DNA of 64,000 bases from Hanleya hanleyi. Its lineage: Eukaryota > Mollusca > Polyplacophora > Lepidopleurida > Hanleyidae. The position numbers were made by a program, and so were the translations under genes. Numbering within the stretch: position 1 is the stretch's first letter; every line of letters starts with the position of its first letter. Positions 46,201-60,000 of this stretch are shown here, piece after piece. Below the pieces are notes generated by a model. That model searched no databases and was not told the DNA's origin. It saw nothing but the letters and a program-made list of their open reading frames with translations. The DNA is taken from the NCBI GenBank assembly GCA_036873755.1, contig JAVTVY010020468.1, forward strand, positions 1 to 64,000, read 5' to 3'.

Positions 46201-49200
46201 ATTTCTGTCACCAAACATCTTACTGTACATGTATGTACCTTGAAAATTATTTAAAATGAGTGATTAGGAGAGCCCAGTTTCAGCCTGACTCTGGGCAATT
46301 TTTAACCAGTTCGCATACCTGGAGCTTTTGCCCCCCCCCCCCCTCCAAATAATGATAATGCATGGTGGGCCTGTGTCAATCAGAGTGTTTCTATGCCATT
46401 AACTTGTTATCACACTTGTGCAATGCATAAATTGCCACTGATAAAGCTACACTTTCTTGCATGCTGTAATCCCAGCACACCACTCATGTGAAAACGAAGT
46501 ATATTACATGGTTCGCACACTACCTTGAAAATCTTGAATTGCCTTGAAAATGACAATTTAAAATTCAAGGCCTTGAAATGCCTTGAAAAATGAGAAATCG
46601 GGTCATGTACCTTGAAAAGGCCTTGAAAATGGGAATTCTTAGCATGTTGTCAATTCTGTAAAGTTGAGAGTTGTGAATGAATGTTGAATTGCCCTTTGTC
46701 ATCCGTTAGCAAAAATAAGCCCCGATTATGACCGTAAGATTATTTTCTCAAATGGTTGTCACACTGTGTAAAGGGAGACTATCTACGGTATACAGGTTCT
46801 CCTTGGAAATCAGAAACCTCACTTGAAGTATGCTCTCGTAAGTGAGCGGAGGGTTCCCGACTGTTTGAATCTCTGTCACCGCTTCTGCGCAAAGAATATA
46901 TATATAATGTCACCTGATCACGTGGGCCCGCTACATCGCGAACCCTCAGATTTCCATTGAGTTTTCATGCCGAATGAATATTTTTCGGGTTTCCGATAGG
47001 TCCAGCAGAACGAAGTGATTTTTGGCGGCTTTTGAAAATTGTTTCGTTTTTGACATTGAACATCATCTGCTAAATACAAATTGTGGAAATGGTGTGCCTT
47101 TCAATACAAATTGGCTAAAGGATGACAAGTATAAGTACTGGCTTTGCCAGCATGCAGATAAACGCAAAGATGTGTGTGCTGTGTGTAAGAAAGATATTGA
47201 CGTCGGCAAAATGGGCGAGTCAGCCTGGACTTCCCACATGCGTGGCAAAACACATATCAGCGGTATGGAAAATTTAAGATGGATCACGAGGACCAGTAGC
47301 CCAATTACGGACTACAAGGCTCAGAGAACGCCACATGGGTGACGGTGTGTAAAAAAATAAGCTATCCACAAGACATCATATACATTTTAATGTGACAGAA
47401 ACATCAGACTATCACACATCTTTAACATAAGTGTCATATTTGACATTTAATAGGCAGCGTATCGTCAATGTATGACAATGTTATGTATGAACAATAATAT
47501 CTCAGCAAGACATTAGTAAACGTCTATGTATCATTGGATACTGGATGTAAAAAAAGGTAAGAAAACTCTGAAAATTTGTCTGTATTTCTTTATTACATAA
47601 AAAGTGTATACCTTTAAAACAGGAATTATTACCTTGAAAAGACCTTGAAATGGCCTTGAAAACTGGGGCCTTCAAGGTGTACGAACCCTGATATTATATA
47701 TGGTACAGAAATCACACAAACTATCCACAGGACTGTATTCAGGGATTTTTTTGCAGGTTCCCGCCCCAAACTCCCAGTTCCTTTTCGTAATTCATTATGG
47801 AGGGTCCAATTTTTGTAGTGAATTTTGGCGCAAAGAGCCTGTGATCAATCACAAAACAGAGGTTTATTAACATGAAATTCAATACCCTCTATGCAATCGG
47901 ATCGATTTTGAGGCTCTCAGAAGCTTTTTTCTTGGAGTATTTCCTTTCAAATTGAACAACAACAACACTTTCATTTTTTGTTTCATTTGAGTTTTCCGGA
48001 ACTAAATTGGCTCTAGATGCAGCCCTGATCCTACTTGACTAAAAAAAATAACAGGCTGAGGGGTCCACGCACCTTTTAGGTGCTTGCCTGCAATTCATGT
48101 TTTATATACCCACCTTGAGACAAGTTTGTATGATGTGATAGCTAGTTCTGTTTATCTTTTCTTGTCTGTGCGATATCTCCAGTTTCAGGTTATGGGTTAG
48201 TACAAAACTTTGAGTGTGCCTTGCCTTTGGGAAAACCAAGGTCGTAAATCAGTAAATCATTAGAAGTTTTTCATGTTTATGCAGTAAGTATATTTCAGAG
48301 ATGTGGATATTTTACACCAGTTATCAATATGTAAAAAGTTTCCCCATGCTGAAGAGATGGAAAGGAGACTAAAGAACGAACCGCTTGGAGCCACACATCG
48401 ATGCACCTGCTGAACTATTGGGGCACTTTAATTCAATGTCAAAAAGATCAACTTCAATGTTAGTGCAAGTCCAGGATTGTTATGCTCCAAATTAACATTT
48501 GCTTGTTGTTCAGGTGTATATTGAAGCCAGTTTTAGCTCTTGTTTAATAATTTAGAATTCTCTCCTCAATGCAGGATACATGTATCAGTCACACTTCAAT
48601 ATGCACCATAAATTATGTTGTTTTTCTATTAATCTGGATTTGTACGAACACTGTACGTCATGTGTGTCAGTACATGTTGATTTGCCATAAATCCTCGGTT
48701 TGGTTTGTGATACAGGTACACCGGCATGTACAGGTTTGTGCCATAAAGTTATTACCTCAATTTCAAATCTTAATAATTTTTATTTTTTCGCATTCTTTGT
48801 CCGTTCAAGACTTTATCTACATCTAGACTGACTTGTCCATTGAATGCATGATGAAATCTGTTAAACGTCATGCTCTAAACCTGAAGAATTAGGAGTTAAT
48901 GACCGCCTTAGTGAATATTATCGTGTAATAATTTTTCGATGTTTCGTTTCAGACTGTCGATCAAAAAACCGACCGCGAGGTTTTTTGATGAGGTCTGAAA
49001 CGAAACATCGAAAAATTATTACACGATAATATTCACTAAGAAGGTCATTAACTCCATTCTAACATGCACAATGATAAATATTTCCTCATTTCATAAGCGG
49101 AAATGGCAAATTTTCTGCAAACTTGTCCCGTTCTGATGCGAGAATTTCGTGACTGGTTTGCAGGCCATGCTCGCACGTGCTGTCCGTTCACGAGCTGCAG

Positions 49201-52200
49201 CTGTGTGAACTCCGCCCACTGCGCAGTGAATGAACCAATTGTGGCTCAGCTTTGTGGCACTGCATCACAAGAAGGCGACGTCACCAGTTCGGCACGTGAA
49301 TGTGATCGATCACGACAAACAAATGAAGATTATCGTGTGATAATCTCCGTATGTTTTGAGGTCTGGGCCAATCAGCGCACGGCTATAACAGGGGTCGAAA
49401 TAATTCAGAATTTCTACCTGTGCCAGGCGACAGGTAACTTTTTTTTCTACCGGTCTCCTACCAGATCAACCTGTGCAATAATACCAATGCTCAAGTGGAG
49501 CGATATAAGAGAGAAACAACAAGTTTACCCTGAATAAATCATGAAATAAAACATAATTTGTTGTCTGTATTTCTTTACTGACCAGTTATGGTACATGTAC
49601 AAAGAATGCGAAATACATGTATGATGTATTGCCAATAGCACACTGTAACACATGGTCATTTTACATTGTATGATAAAATTTGTCCTTGTTCTAATTTTCA
49701 ATCATTATCATCTGAATCGGAGTTGCTAGCAGACATTGTTAATACCTGTGAACTTCCACTGGCCGGAAGCTGTCCCTGGACCTCTAATGGTTCCAATCTG
49801 GTCTTTGAGGGTCTTGGGCCATACTTATCAACAATACGACCCTGTGTAAGACTTTCGTCAGACCACCAGAGTTCCAAGGCAGGCTCAGGGTCGAAAGTTG
49901 ACACAGTGTCATTACATAGAGAGATCAGCATGCTCGCACTGTCTGATTTAAACTGTCTGCAGTACGAGCACGACATTCGGCCTTTATCTTTGTCAAAATT
50001 AAGCCACGGCCGCCCGCCCTTCCAGTTTTCCCCAAATTTAAACACGCGTTTTCGCTTGCTGCTAGTAATGACGATCTGCATTTCCACTGCCGTGACCGGT
50101 ACTACTGTCTGTAGGCTGATCGACATCGGAACGATTTTCGACCAGAGAACTCGCCCCAGCAGTCGCACTGCCGTGTTGCTCATCTCGCTGACTGTCACTC
50201 AAGCTTCTTTTCAAATAGCGCTCCATTAATTTGGCGTCGGTGACAGCAGAAACAGTTTGACAGGAACGCATAAACTGGTCACGTGCTACAACATATTGCC
50301 ATAGAACGTCATCATTAGTGTCTGTCATTCTCCAACGGTCGACTATTCGCAGATGGTCGTGATGATCTCCCATGATAAGGGCTTTTAATACCAAACTACC
50401 AGAGTTTGGAGAGTCGTACATTCTGAATAGTGAAATGGGATGGCGTAAACACCTTGTCGCCGGGCAAAAACAAATGAAAACTATACCGGTTAGGACATTT
50501 TTCTTTTGATTGAAACTGGGTTCAGGTTATTCCACAAAATATATGAAGGGTGGGTATGAATTTTGCACCTGTCGCTCGCGACAGCCAGATTATTTTTCTA
50601 CCTGTCAGCTGGAAAATCTGACTGTCCGCGACAGGTAGACACCCGACTATTTCGACGCCTGCTATAACGTGGAGCATGTTAGAATGTCTCTTCAATCAGG
50701 ATTCTAGGTTCGAGTATATACCCGTAACTGGACCAATAGACAGGTTTCACAGAATGGGTTTTCCGTATCACTTGTCACTGTACAGACTACACTGCTCAGA
50801 CACCAGGCAATAGATGTAACAATATGTAGTTCAAAATTTGAATGTTCTGCTATAACTACATCATCCGAACGCATCGTGCGATCATATGTAGACACTTCTG
50901 TACATAGTCATGCAGTAACATGTGTTATCTGAGTAAATTAGGGCATTTCCCAAATGGTCACATCCGATTGGTCCCGTGAGATCTGAGATCAGTGCAATCA
51001 CATTCATAGAACGAAGACACACCTCCAGAAAGTGATGGATGGAATTGATTCCTTGGTGGGCCTCGAAGTGTCCCCACCACAAAATAGAAAACACTATTGT
51101 CTATATGAATTACTGCCGATTTTATTTCTTCCAAATATAATATTAGGTCATTTGTAATATTGATCTTCTTGAGGAAAAACAAACAACTAGGGATCAAGAA
51201 TGTCGGTAATAAAGTAACTAATGTCCAGAATTTTTGTCTCCTGTCGCGCAGTATCCCACAGCTGTGTCCGCCTGTACTAGATGTTCGCTTCCAGGTCAAA
51301 TTTTTAAAACCAGATTATTTATTGGCTCATTTAAACGGAGCAGTCCTGTGACATAATGCTTTTTGAAGCTGGAATAGGTTCAAATACACGGAGAATGAAG
51401 TGGATTAGCCCGAAAACATCGGCTAAGGGGTCTATTTTTTTTTTTTTATTGTTGTTGTTGCTGACCCCTTTAGCCCGAATCACATATACAGACCGAAAAG
51501 GAAAAAAATAAATAAGACGTCAGTCGCTCGAGATCTTCAACTGCACACGGCGTGGGGAATTGAGACAGGCACGAAAAGCATTTTATCGAATAAATAATAT
51601 GATTTGGCATCTCCAGAACTTTGATAATCAACTAATGACTCATTCCGTTAGACGAAATCTTCTTCCAAACTCTAATTTTGTCATCTAACTCGTCAAGTTG
51701 CCGCCATTTTCATTCTCGTTGACAGAACGAGATTTCCAACGCGATTGACCTTTCTGACCACGTGACTCGTCCATTTCACCATAGTCAGATCAGAAAGGTC
51801 ACGATACTAGTGCGCACGCGCAGCCAAGTCTCGTTCAGCTGTAATCTGAGGAAATGGCGGTAAACATCGAAATCGAGCGTTTATTGTGTTTTCTTCGTCG
51901 TCACTAATTTTTTGGAGTCCCAAACAGTCATTAGAGATGGTACATGGTGAAAGAAGCTCAGGTCGGTCAAACTGTATCAAATTGGCATATTTTTTCTCTC
52001 TCGTTTCGTTATTTTCGTCAGCGAAAAGTTGCTCTTCGCGAGACGAATTTTTTTCTCCAAAATTTAACCCACCCTCGATCTCGGCTGTGATAGGAATGCC
52101 ACGCCCCCTTACCCTAAATTTACCTATCACAGCCAGAGTTTCTGGGTTAGAAGTGGATCTGCTAAGGGTATTTTCTTATGAAATGTGAAATTCCCTTAGT

Positions 52201-54005
52201 CAGTAAGATGCTATAACTACTGCAGGGGCCTGGTCTGTGGAATGTGATCAAATTTTAGGTATATTTATACCATACCTTAAACTTGTGGCACACCAGAAAC
52301 TTCCTGAATTAATTTTTATCTTGTGTATTATCGTCTGTTCTTCATATGATAAGCTCCAGTTCTAGGTTGTAGATTGTGTCCAAAGTTTGTTACCTACACA
52401 TCAGAGGGGGAAAACCCTAAATTTTGAGGTCAATTTCACTGGAGATCCAAATATGTCAATTCTGTATTTTGGATTCATACTTCATCAAGGGTCACGAGAA
52501 TGCATACAGTAGCCAACACTCAAGACAACAATGTGTCTAGAACAGTGCCTTTTCAGCGACACAAAGACTCAGACAATAGCTGCCTACATGAAGTATCTAC
52601 CGTATTTTGGAGAAGCTGTTGCACACAATAAGTAGGCATGCATAAATGAGCAAGTCGATACCAAAATTTACTTCTGACATGATTAAGTTTCTCATGCCGT
52701 CAAATCTGGTCAGTGTTGTAATGTTGTTGGACTGTTTTTGGAATGGACACTGTTTGTGACCAGAAAATACATATAGGTGGTTCGAACAGTAGGAAGGTTT
52801 TACACAACAAAACTGGAACACTGTCCTGGTAATAATCGTAGATATTTACAGCTTTATTTGTTTATCCTGGTTGGTGTTGATTTACGTACATGAAGACATG
52901 TTTTGCTGTATAAAATCTACCAGGCACTACCTCATACCATGATCCACATTTCAAAGTTCAATTTATTGAAAAAGGTTCTTGCCATTCATTGTGCATTGAG
53001 ACAGATCTGTGGTGTAAATCAGAAGCCTGGCAGCTTTGATTTACTGTCGGTGACCAGTAGCCAGATTTATAATCTAGTTGTGAACTCTTCATGTAGGTCT
53101 ATATGATTGCTGAAGTCCGTGATATTGATTTCAACTGTGCCCGAGATGATTCAACGCAAGTGGATAAGGAAATAATCCCTAACTCCAGTCTCGCTCACGT
53201 CACACACACACACACTGCCGACCTGGCATGGTGATATGTTTACATGGGTCTGTATTAGGGCGGTGAAATGACGTTATCCCACTCTACAATGCTTTATACA
53301 GATCCAGACAGTGTCAAAATAAAATCAGAAAACTTTTTCATATACATGAACATGTAGCGTAAGTTGTACATGTATAGATTTTCATTCATTCATAGAAATT
53401 GGCAATAAATCTGACTTTAATAATTGGATGACTATTAAATCGGATTTACATACATGTGTACACACATTGTGCATAGGCCTACATGTACCTGTACATGTAC
53501 CTCAATACTTGTGTAGTGTATGATATCGATGTACCAGGCAAACAAACCACAAACATGTACTTTATTGCACAGGGCATTGGAGAGTGGTGATATATCACTC
53601 GCACTCTCTACCACTCGCCTTTTTTAATAGAATAATGAGAGAGCGAAAAACAGCTCTCCTTGAAGATGACAGTCAGATATAGTAAACTGAGATCACTATC
53701 TAAATCACCAAAATGTTCACAGCAATGTCAGAACGGGCATGAATACTGCACAACTTTGTTGGGAAATTGCAACATCACAGTTGAATTTAAGCAGGTGACC
53801 TCACTGCTTGTTGGGTAACTCTTATTAAGAATCATCCCTGGTCCAATGGCAGAAGACATATTCAGCAGGACAAAGACCAGCCGTTTTATTAGGCCGCTGT
53901 CAGTTAATAGGTTGTTTAGCATGACCTTCTGCTAAAACATACATGCTAGATGCTATAATTATGTCTCCCCCAACTATGTTGGGGGGAGACATCTAGTGTT
54001 TGTGC

Positions 54006-54038
<33 letters not shown>

Positions 54039-57000
54039 GGATGGATGTCTGTCTGCCTGGATGGATGTCTGTCCGTCCCCTTGCCTTGTCTGCAAGATAT
54101 CTTGAGAACTACTGGATGGAATTTCACCAAACTTGGATGGAAGCTTCATTGGGATAGCCCCCTCATTTGATTAGGTTTTGGTGTATGTGCGTGCATTCAT
54201 CCGTGTCCGGTGTCCGTCCGTCCGTCCATCTACTTGTACATGTATATACAGGCCTTGTCTGCAAGATATCTTGAGAACTACTGGACGGAATTTCACCCCA
54301 CTTGGATGGAAGCTTTAGTGGGATAGCCCCTCATTTGATTAGATTTTGGTGTGTGTGCGTGCATTCATCCATGTCCGGTGTCCGTCCGTCCGTCCATCTA
54401 CTTGTACATGTATATACAGGGCTTGTCTGCAAGATATCTGGAGAACTACTGGACAGAATTTCACCAAACTTGGATGGAAGCTTCATTGGGATAGCCCCCT
54501 CATTTGATTAGGTTTTGGTGTATGTAGGTGCATTCATCCGTGTCCGGTGTCCGTCCGTCCGTCCATCTACTTGTACATGTATATACAGGGCTTACCTGCA
54601 AGATATCTGGAGAACTACTAGATGGAATTTCACCAAACTTGGATGAAAGCTTCATTGGGATAGCCCCCTCATTTGACTAGGTTTTGGTTTGTGTGCATGC
54701 GTTCATCCGTGTCCGGTGTCCGTCCGTCCATCCATCTACTTGTACATGTATATACAGGCCTTGTCTGCAAGATATCTTGAGAACTACTGGACGGAATTTC
54801 ACCACACTTGGATGGAAGCTTCAGTGGGATAGCCCCCCTCATTTGATTATGTTTTGGTGTGTGTGCGTGCATTCGTTCTGTCCGGTGTCCGTCCGTCCGT
54901 CCATCTACTTGTACATGTATATACAGGGCTTGTCTGCAAGATATCTGGAGAACTACTGGACAGAATTTCACCAAACTTGGATGGAAGCTTCATTGGGATA
55001 GCCCCCTCATTTGATTAGGTTTTGGTGTATGTGCGTGCATTCATCCGTGTCCGGTGTCCGTCCGTCCATCTACTTGTACATGTATGTACAGGCCTTGTCT
55101 GCAAGATATCTTGAGAACTACTGGACGGAATCTCACTCCACTTGGATGGAAGCTACAGTGGGATAGCCCCCTCATTTGATTAGGTTTTGGTGTGTGTGCG
55201 TGCATTCATCCATGTCCGGTGTCCGTCCGTCCGTCCATCTACTTGTACATGTATATACAGGGCTTGTCTGCAAGATATCTGGAGAACTACTAGACAGAAT
55301 TTCACCAAACTTGGATGAAAGCTTCATTGGGATAGCCCCCTCATTTGACTAGGTTTTGGTGTGTGTGCATGCGTTCGTCCGGTGTCCGTCCGTCCGTCCA
55401 TCTGCTTGTACATGTATATACAGGCTTTGTCTGCAAGATATCTTGAGAACTATTGGATGGAATTTCACCAAACTTGGATGGAAGCTTCATTGGGATAGCC
55501 CCCGCATTTGATCAGGTTTTAGTGTATGTGTGCATGCATTCATCCGTGTCCGGTGTCCGTCCAACCGTTCATCTACTTGTACATGTATATACAATGAAAA
55601 TCGCTTCTTTGCAATTAATATTTTTAGATACGCAGCTTTGTTTAAGATACTTATTGTTACATTCATTTTATAGCACTTTCCCTTAAATTATGTGCCCATT
55701 CAAGGCAAGGTGGGAGGTTGGGGGGAGACGTATGTTTTTGCTCAAAAAACAACCAGCATAGGCTTCATGCCGGAGCGGCAACTCAAGGGTCAAAGCGGAA
55801 CCTCTAGTTATTAATTATTAAGGTAAATTTTCCACCATCTACTCATTCCACTCCATCAAAATATCTTCCATAGATCAACTCAACGTATGACAATGTGTAG
55901 AGATACATGTAATTATCATACTTATTTTAACTTCATTTATTCCATGCGGGCAGGAAAAATATAATTATTCTGTAAAGAGACATTTTAAGTTTGCTTTAAT
56001 TTAATTGTAACATTCTGTAAATAATTATGGTAGATAGTAAAACTCAAATGCACACACATTGTGTGAACAGAAATCAAGCGAAACAACTCTTACTTGTGAC
56101 TACTGTTAAACATATCTGCAGAATTTATTACCCGAATTTTCAACGTCAGGAGTCGCCTCTTAATTAAATCTTCTTTTATTTTTTCTACACTGGCTCAAGA
56201 TAGGGATTCTCTGCCCAGGGCAACGGATTTTGTATGTCCGTCGTCCATTAGCTGTACTGGTAATGTATTTCATTGATGTGCAGGTCGATACGAGGGAATC
56301 CCCGCTAGTTGCATGCCAGGACTGCCTCGTTTTGAAATTAGGGTTTCCCAAAGAATGTGAACCAAAATGCCGGCTTTTGAGTCGCTTCCAACGACTGCGA
56401 CGGCACAGTCAGCTCATGCGTTTTCGCGGATTTGCTTACTTATTTTTTTACGGCCAATAATTGCTGATAATTGAAATACATGCGCCTTTTGCGGTATTAT
56501 TTATCTCCAAAATATTGATGCGGGCGGGTCATGCGAAACAACCTATCAACTGACAACGGCCTTTAGGCCAGACAGTTTTTATTTCCGGATTAGCGTGCGG
56601 ACTGCAGGATTTTTCCACTACGGAGGATGGAAAAAAATAAAAATTAAAATGCATAATTTAGATTTTTTTTTTCTGTCATTTGCCATATCTGTCAGGTCGG
56701 AGGAAAAGAAAAAAAGAAGTTCGTCAAATTCATATTTTCTCTTTTATTCCAAGGGGTATAATACCAATAGAAAACTGAAAAATTAGCACAATATCTCATC
56801 TGTCATGTCTGTTCGACTAGAAATGTGCAGTTGTCTAGAATATATTGCATATTACAAGTTCAGCATCTGTACTCTTGCATTGCATCCAACAACAAATGGA
56901 ATTTTAACTTCAACTTTACTATACTGTATGTGAGTGAATGTGTAATGATATTTAGTATATACTAGTAATACCAATTTCATTACCGTACACATTATAAAAA

Positions 57001-60000
57001 ATAAATAAATTCAAATTTAAATGTTTGTGGAGCATAGCTCCAGAGTTGCATTTCTATATTAAATAGAAAATGGAAAATTTACAATTTAGTAGCATGCATC
57101 CAGCTTTGCTATAAAAAAAACATTTATTCACATGTTGTATCAGTGACAAAGTATAAAAATTTTGAGTCGCTTCCAACGACTGCGACGGCACAGTCAGCTC
57201 ATGCGTTTTCGCGGATTTGCTTACTTATTTTTTTACGGCCAATAATTGCTGATAATTGAAATACATGCGCCTTTTGCGGTATTATTTATCTCCAAAATAT
57301 TGATGCGGGCGGGTCATGCGAAACAACCTATCAACTGACAACGGCCTTTAGGCCAGACAGTTTTTATTTCCGGATTAGCGTGCGGACTGCAGGATTTTTC
57401 CACTACGGAGGATGGAAAAAAATAAAAATTAAAATGCATAATTTAGATTTTTTTTTTCTGTCATTTGCCATATCTGTCCGGTCGGAGGAAAAGAAAAAAA
57501 GAAGTTCGTCAAATTCATATTTTCTCTTTTATTCCAAGGGGTATAATACCAATAGAAAACTGAAAAATTAGCACAATATCTCATCTGTCATGTCTGTTCG
57601 ACTAGAAATGTGCAGTTGTCTAGAATATATTGCATATTACAAGTTCAGCATCTGTACTCTTGCATTGCATCCAACAACAAATGGAATTTTAACTTCAACT
57701 TTACTATACTGTATGTGAGTGAATGTGTAATGATATTTAGTATATACTAGTAATACCAATTTCATTACCGTACACATTATAAAAAATAAATAAATTCAAA
57801 TTTAAATGTTTGTGGAGCATAGCTCCAGAGTTGCATTTCTATATTAAATAGAAAATGGAAAATTTACAATTTAGTAGCATGCATCCAGCTTTGCTATAAA
57901 AAAAACATTTATTCACATGTTGTATCAGTGACAAAGTATAAAAATACTTCATGATAAAACAATATTTTTGTTGAAGTTGGTCAAGAAATAAGCTGTTCAC
58001 AAATATATTTATACAGATTTGGTCAATAGATAGCCTACTAAATGCTCAAAATGAAGAGAAAGTGTGTCAAAATCTTGTTAGTTGAGTACAAGCCTGTCCC
58101 TTAGTTGATTGGAACTCTTCTGTGAAAAAGGTAGAAAAGTAACGTATTAAACTTCACAAGTGCTTTTTCATCCATGAAAAAATGGGAAAGATGGCAGGAT
58201 TTACTTTGTTCATTAAAGTATACTTTGATTAAAGAAATGCAGGGAAAGACTGGGAAACTATTCTTGGGAAGTCATGAGGTGAGGCAGGCATTATATCAAA
58301 AGCTTTTCCTAATGCAGCCTACCAACAGTGCTTCATTGTATTACAACAAGAACAACACAGACTGACGATCCTATAATAGGTGCGCGAAAATAACGCTCCT
58401 CAAAAGAAAATTAGGAGCGTGATGGAGCGCGAGCGCGATTGTGCTCCTTAAACGGCCAGGCTAAACTTCTTATATTTTAAAATGTGGAAACTACTTTTCT
58501 GACGTCGGCAGGAATAAAAAAAAAACGCAAATTGAAATTTTAATTTTTTTCTGGAAATCGGAAATCCTACTACGTCGGTGGATCCGCTAATCCGGAAATA
58601 AAAAATGTCTGGCCTAATAGGATATAAAAATGTTTTCAAGGATTAAGGCTAGGGTCTCCAAATTCATATTACATATGCAACTGGGGATTGACTAGAAGCC
58701 TATTGACTGACCTCGACCTATTTTTTTTTTTTTTTGGTCATATACTGTTTATGATGCTATAACATTCATGAAGAAATATAGCGAGGCTTTCCAAATTATT
58801 ACTATACATCTGGTGATGGTACAGAGGTGTGCTGAAGATGACTGACCTTGACCTATTTTATCCAGGTCAGATTCTATTTAGTACAATATTTCTTGAAGGA
58901 TTATAACTACATTGTCCAAATTTATACCACATATGCCTGGACCTGAAGTCTATTGGATATCCCTGACATTGACCTATTCCTAAATGTCAAATTCTATATT
59001 TTAAATCTTAAGTTCTCTGAATTCATGTTTGATAATCATATTCAATTAAGTTAAAATAGATCAGAAATTGTTGAAGAGTACTGACCTTGATCTATATTTC
59101 CAAGATCAAATTATTTGATTTGATTATGAGCTACATGTACATAGAAGAGTATGATATAAAGCTAAGAATTTGGTCATACTCTACCAGAACCTTAGCGCAA
59201 ATTTTTTCCCGTCAATTAAGGCCTTGGCTAAAGCTGACCTGGCTCAAACTGATAGCCGAGGGGTATTGGAGCCCATTGAACTTTTTTTTGGAATTAATAT
59301 ACATGAAAATATTCTTGTTTGTTCTGACTTATTAAAGCCCAACTCACACGACAAACATTTTGTTGTATTAGAACAGAACACTGTTCAGAACATGTTTTGT
59401 CTGCAGTGTGAGGTGCCCAGAAACACGAACATTCTGTTCCAGGGACAAGTTCGTGAAATCAAACATGTTTGATTTTCGGAACATGTTTTTGTCCTCAAAA
59501 CAGTTTGTCTTCAGTGTGTGGTGATCGCGAACATGTGTTCGAACATTTACCAACAGTTATCCAATCAACTGGCAGCTGTCGGTCATGTGACGAAGCCATT
59601 TTGACACAACAATGTCATGTGGCTCCCATCACATCGCGGCGACTGGCGGTCAAGAGAAAATGTTTGCAGTGTGAGGTTACCACAAACAAAAACACGAACA
59701 AACTGTTCTGTTCTAATACAACAAAATGTTCGTAGTGTGAGTTGGGCTTAAAGAGATGCCCCCATGTTGTTTCCCCCCCAGAACTTCGAAGAGTTTGTCC
59801 TGCAGCTTTTTGTTCACAGTTCCTGATGAAGTGAGTTGACTTTCCCAGATTTATTAGGCGTGCACATATTATCAGTTGTGGCACGTTGCCATTCATCAAT
59901 AAACATCTTTGCCGATAAAACATGTTTTTGAGTTGCTGTATTCGACTTTGTGCGCATCGTGCACCCATGGTTTAAGGAACACCTGAACCAGTTAGAATTT

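Noticed and set aside
49103..49537. Plus-strand frame of 144 codons
   Set aside because: It crosses the left border of the hAT-like element at 49389 and has no family likeness.
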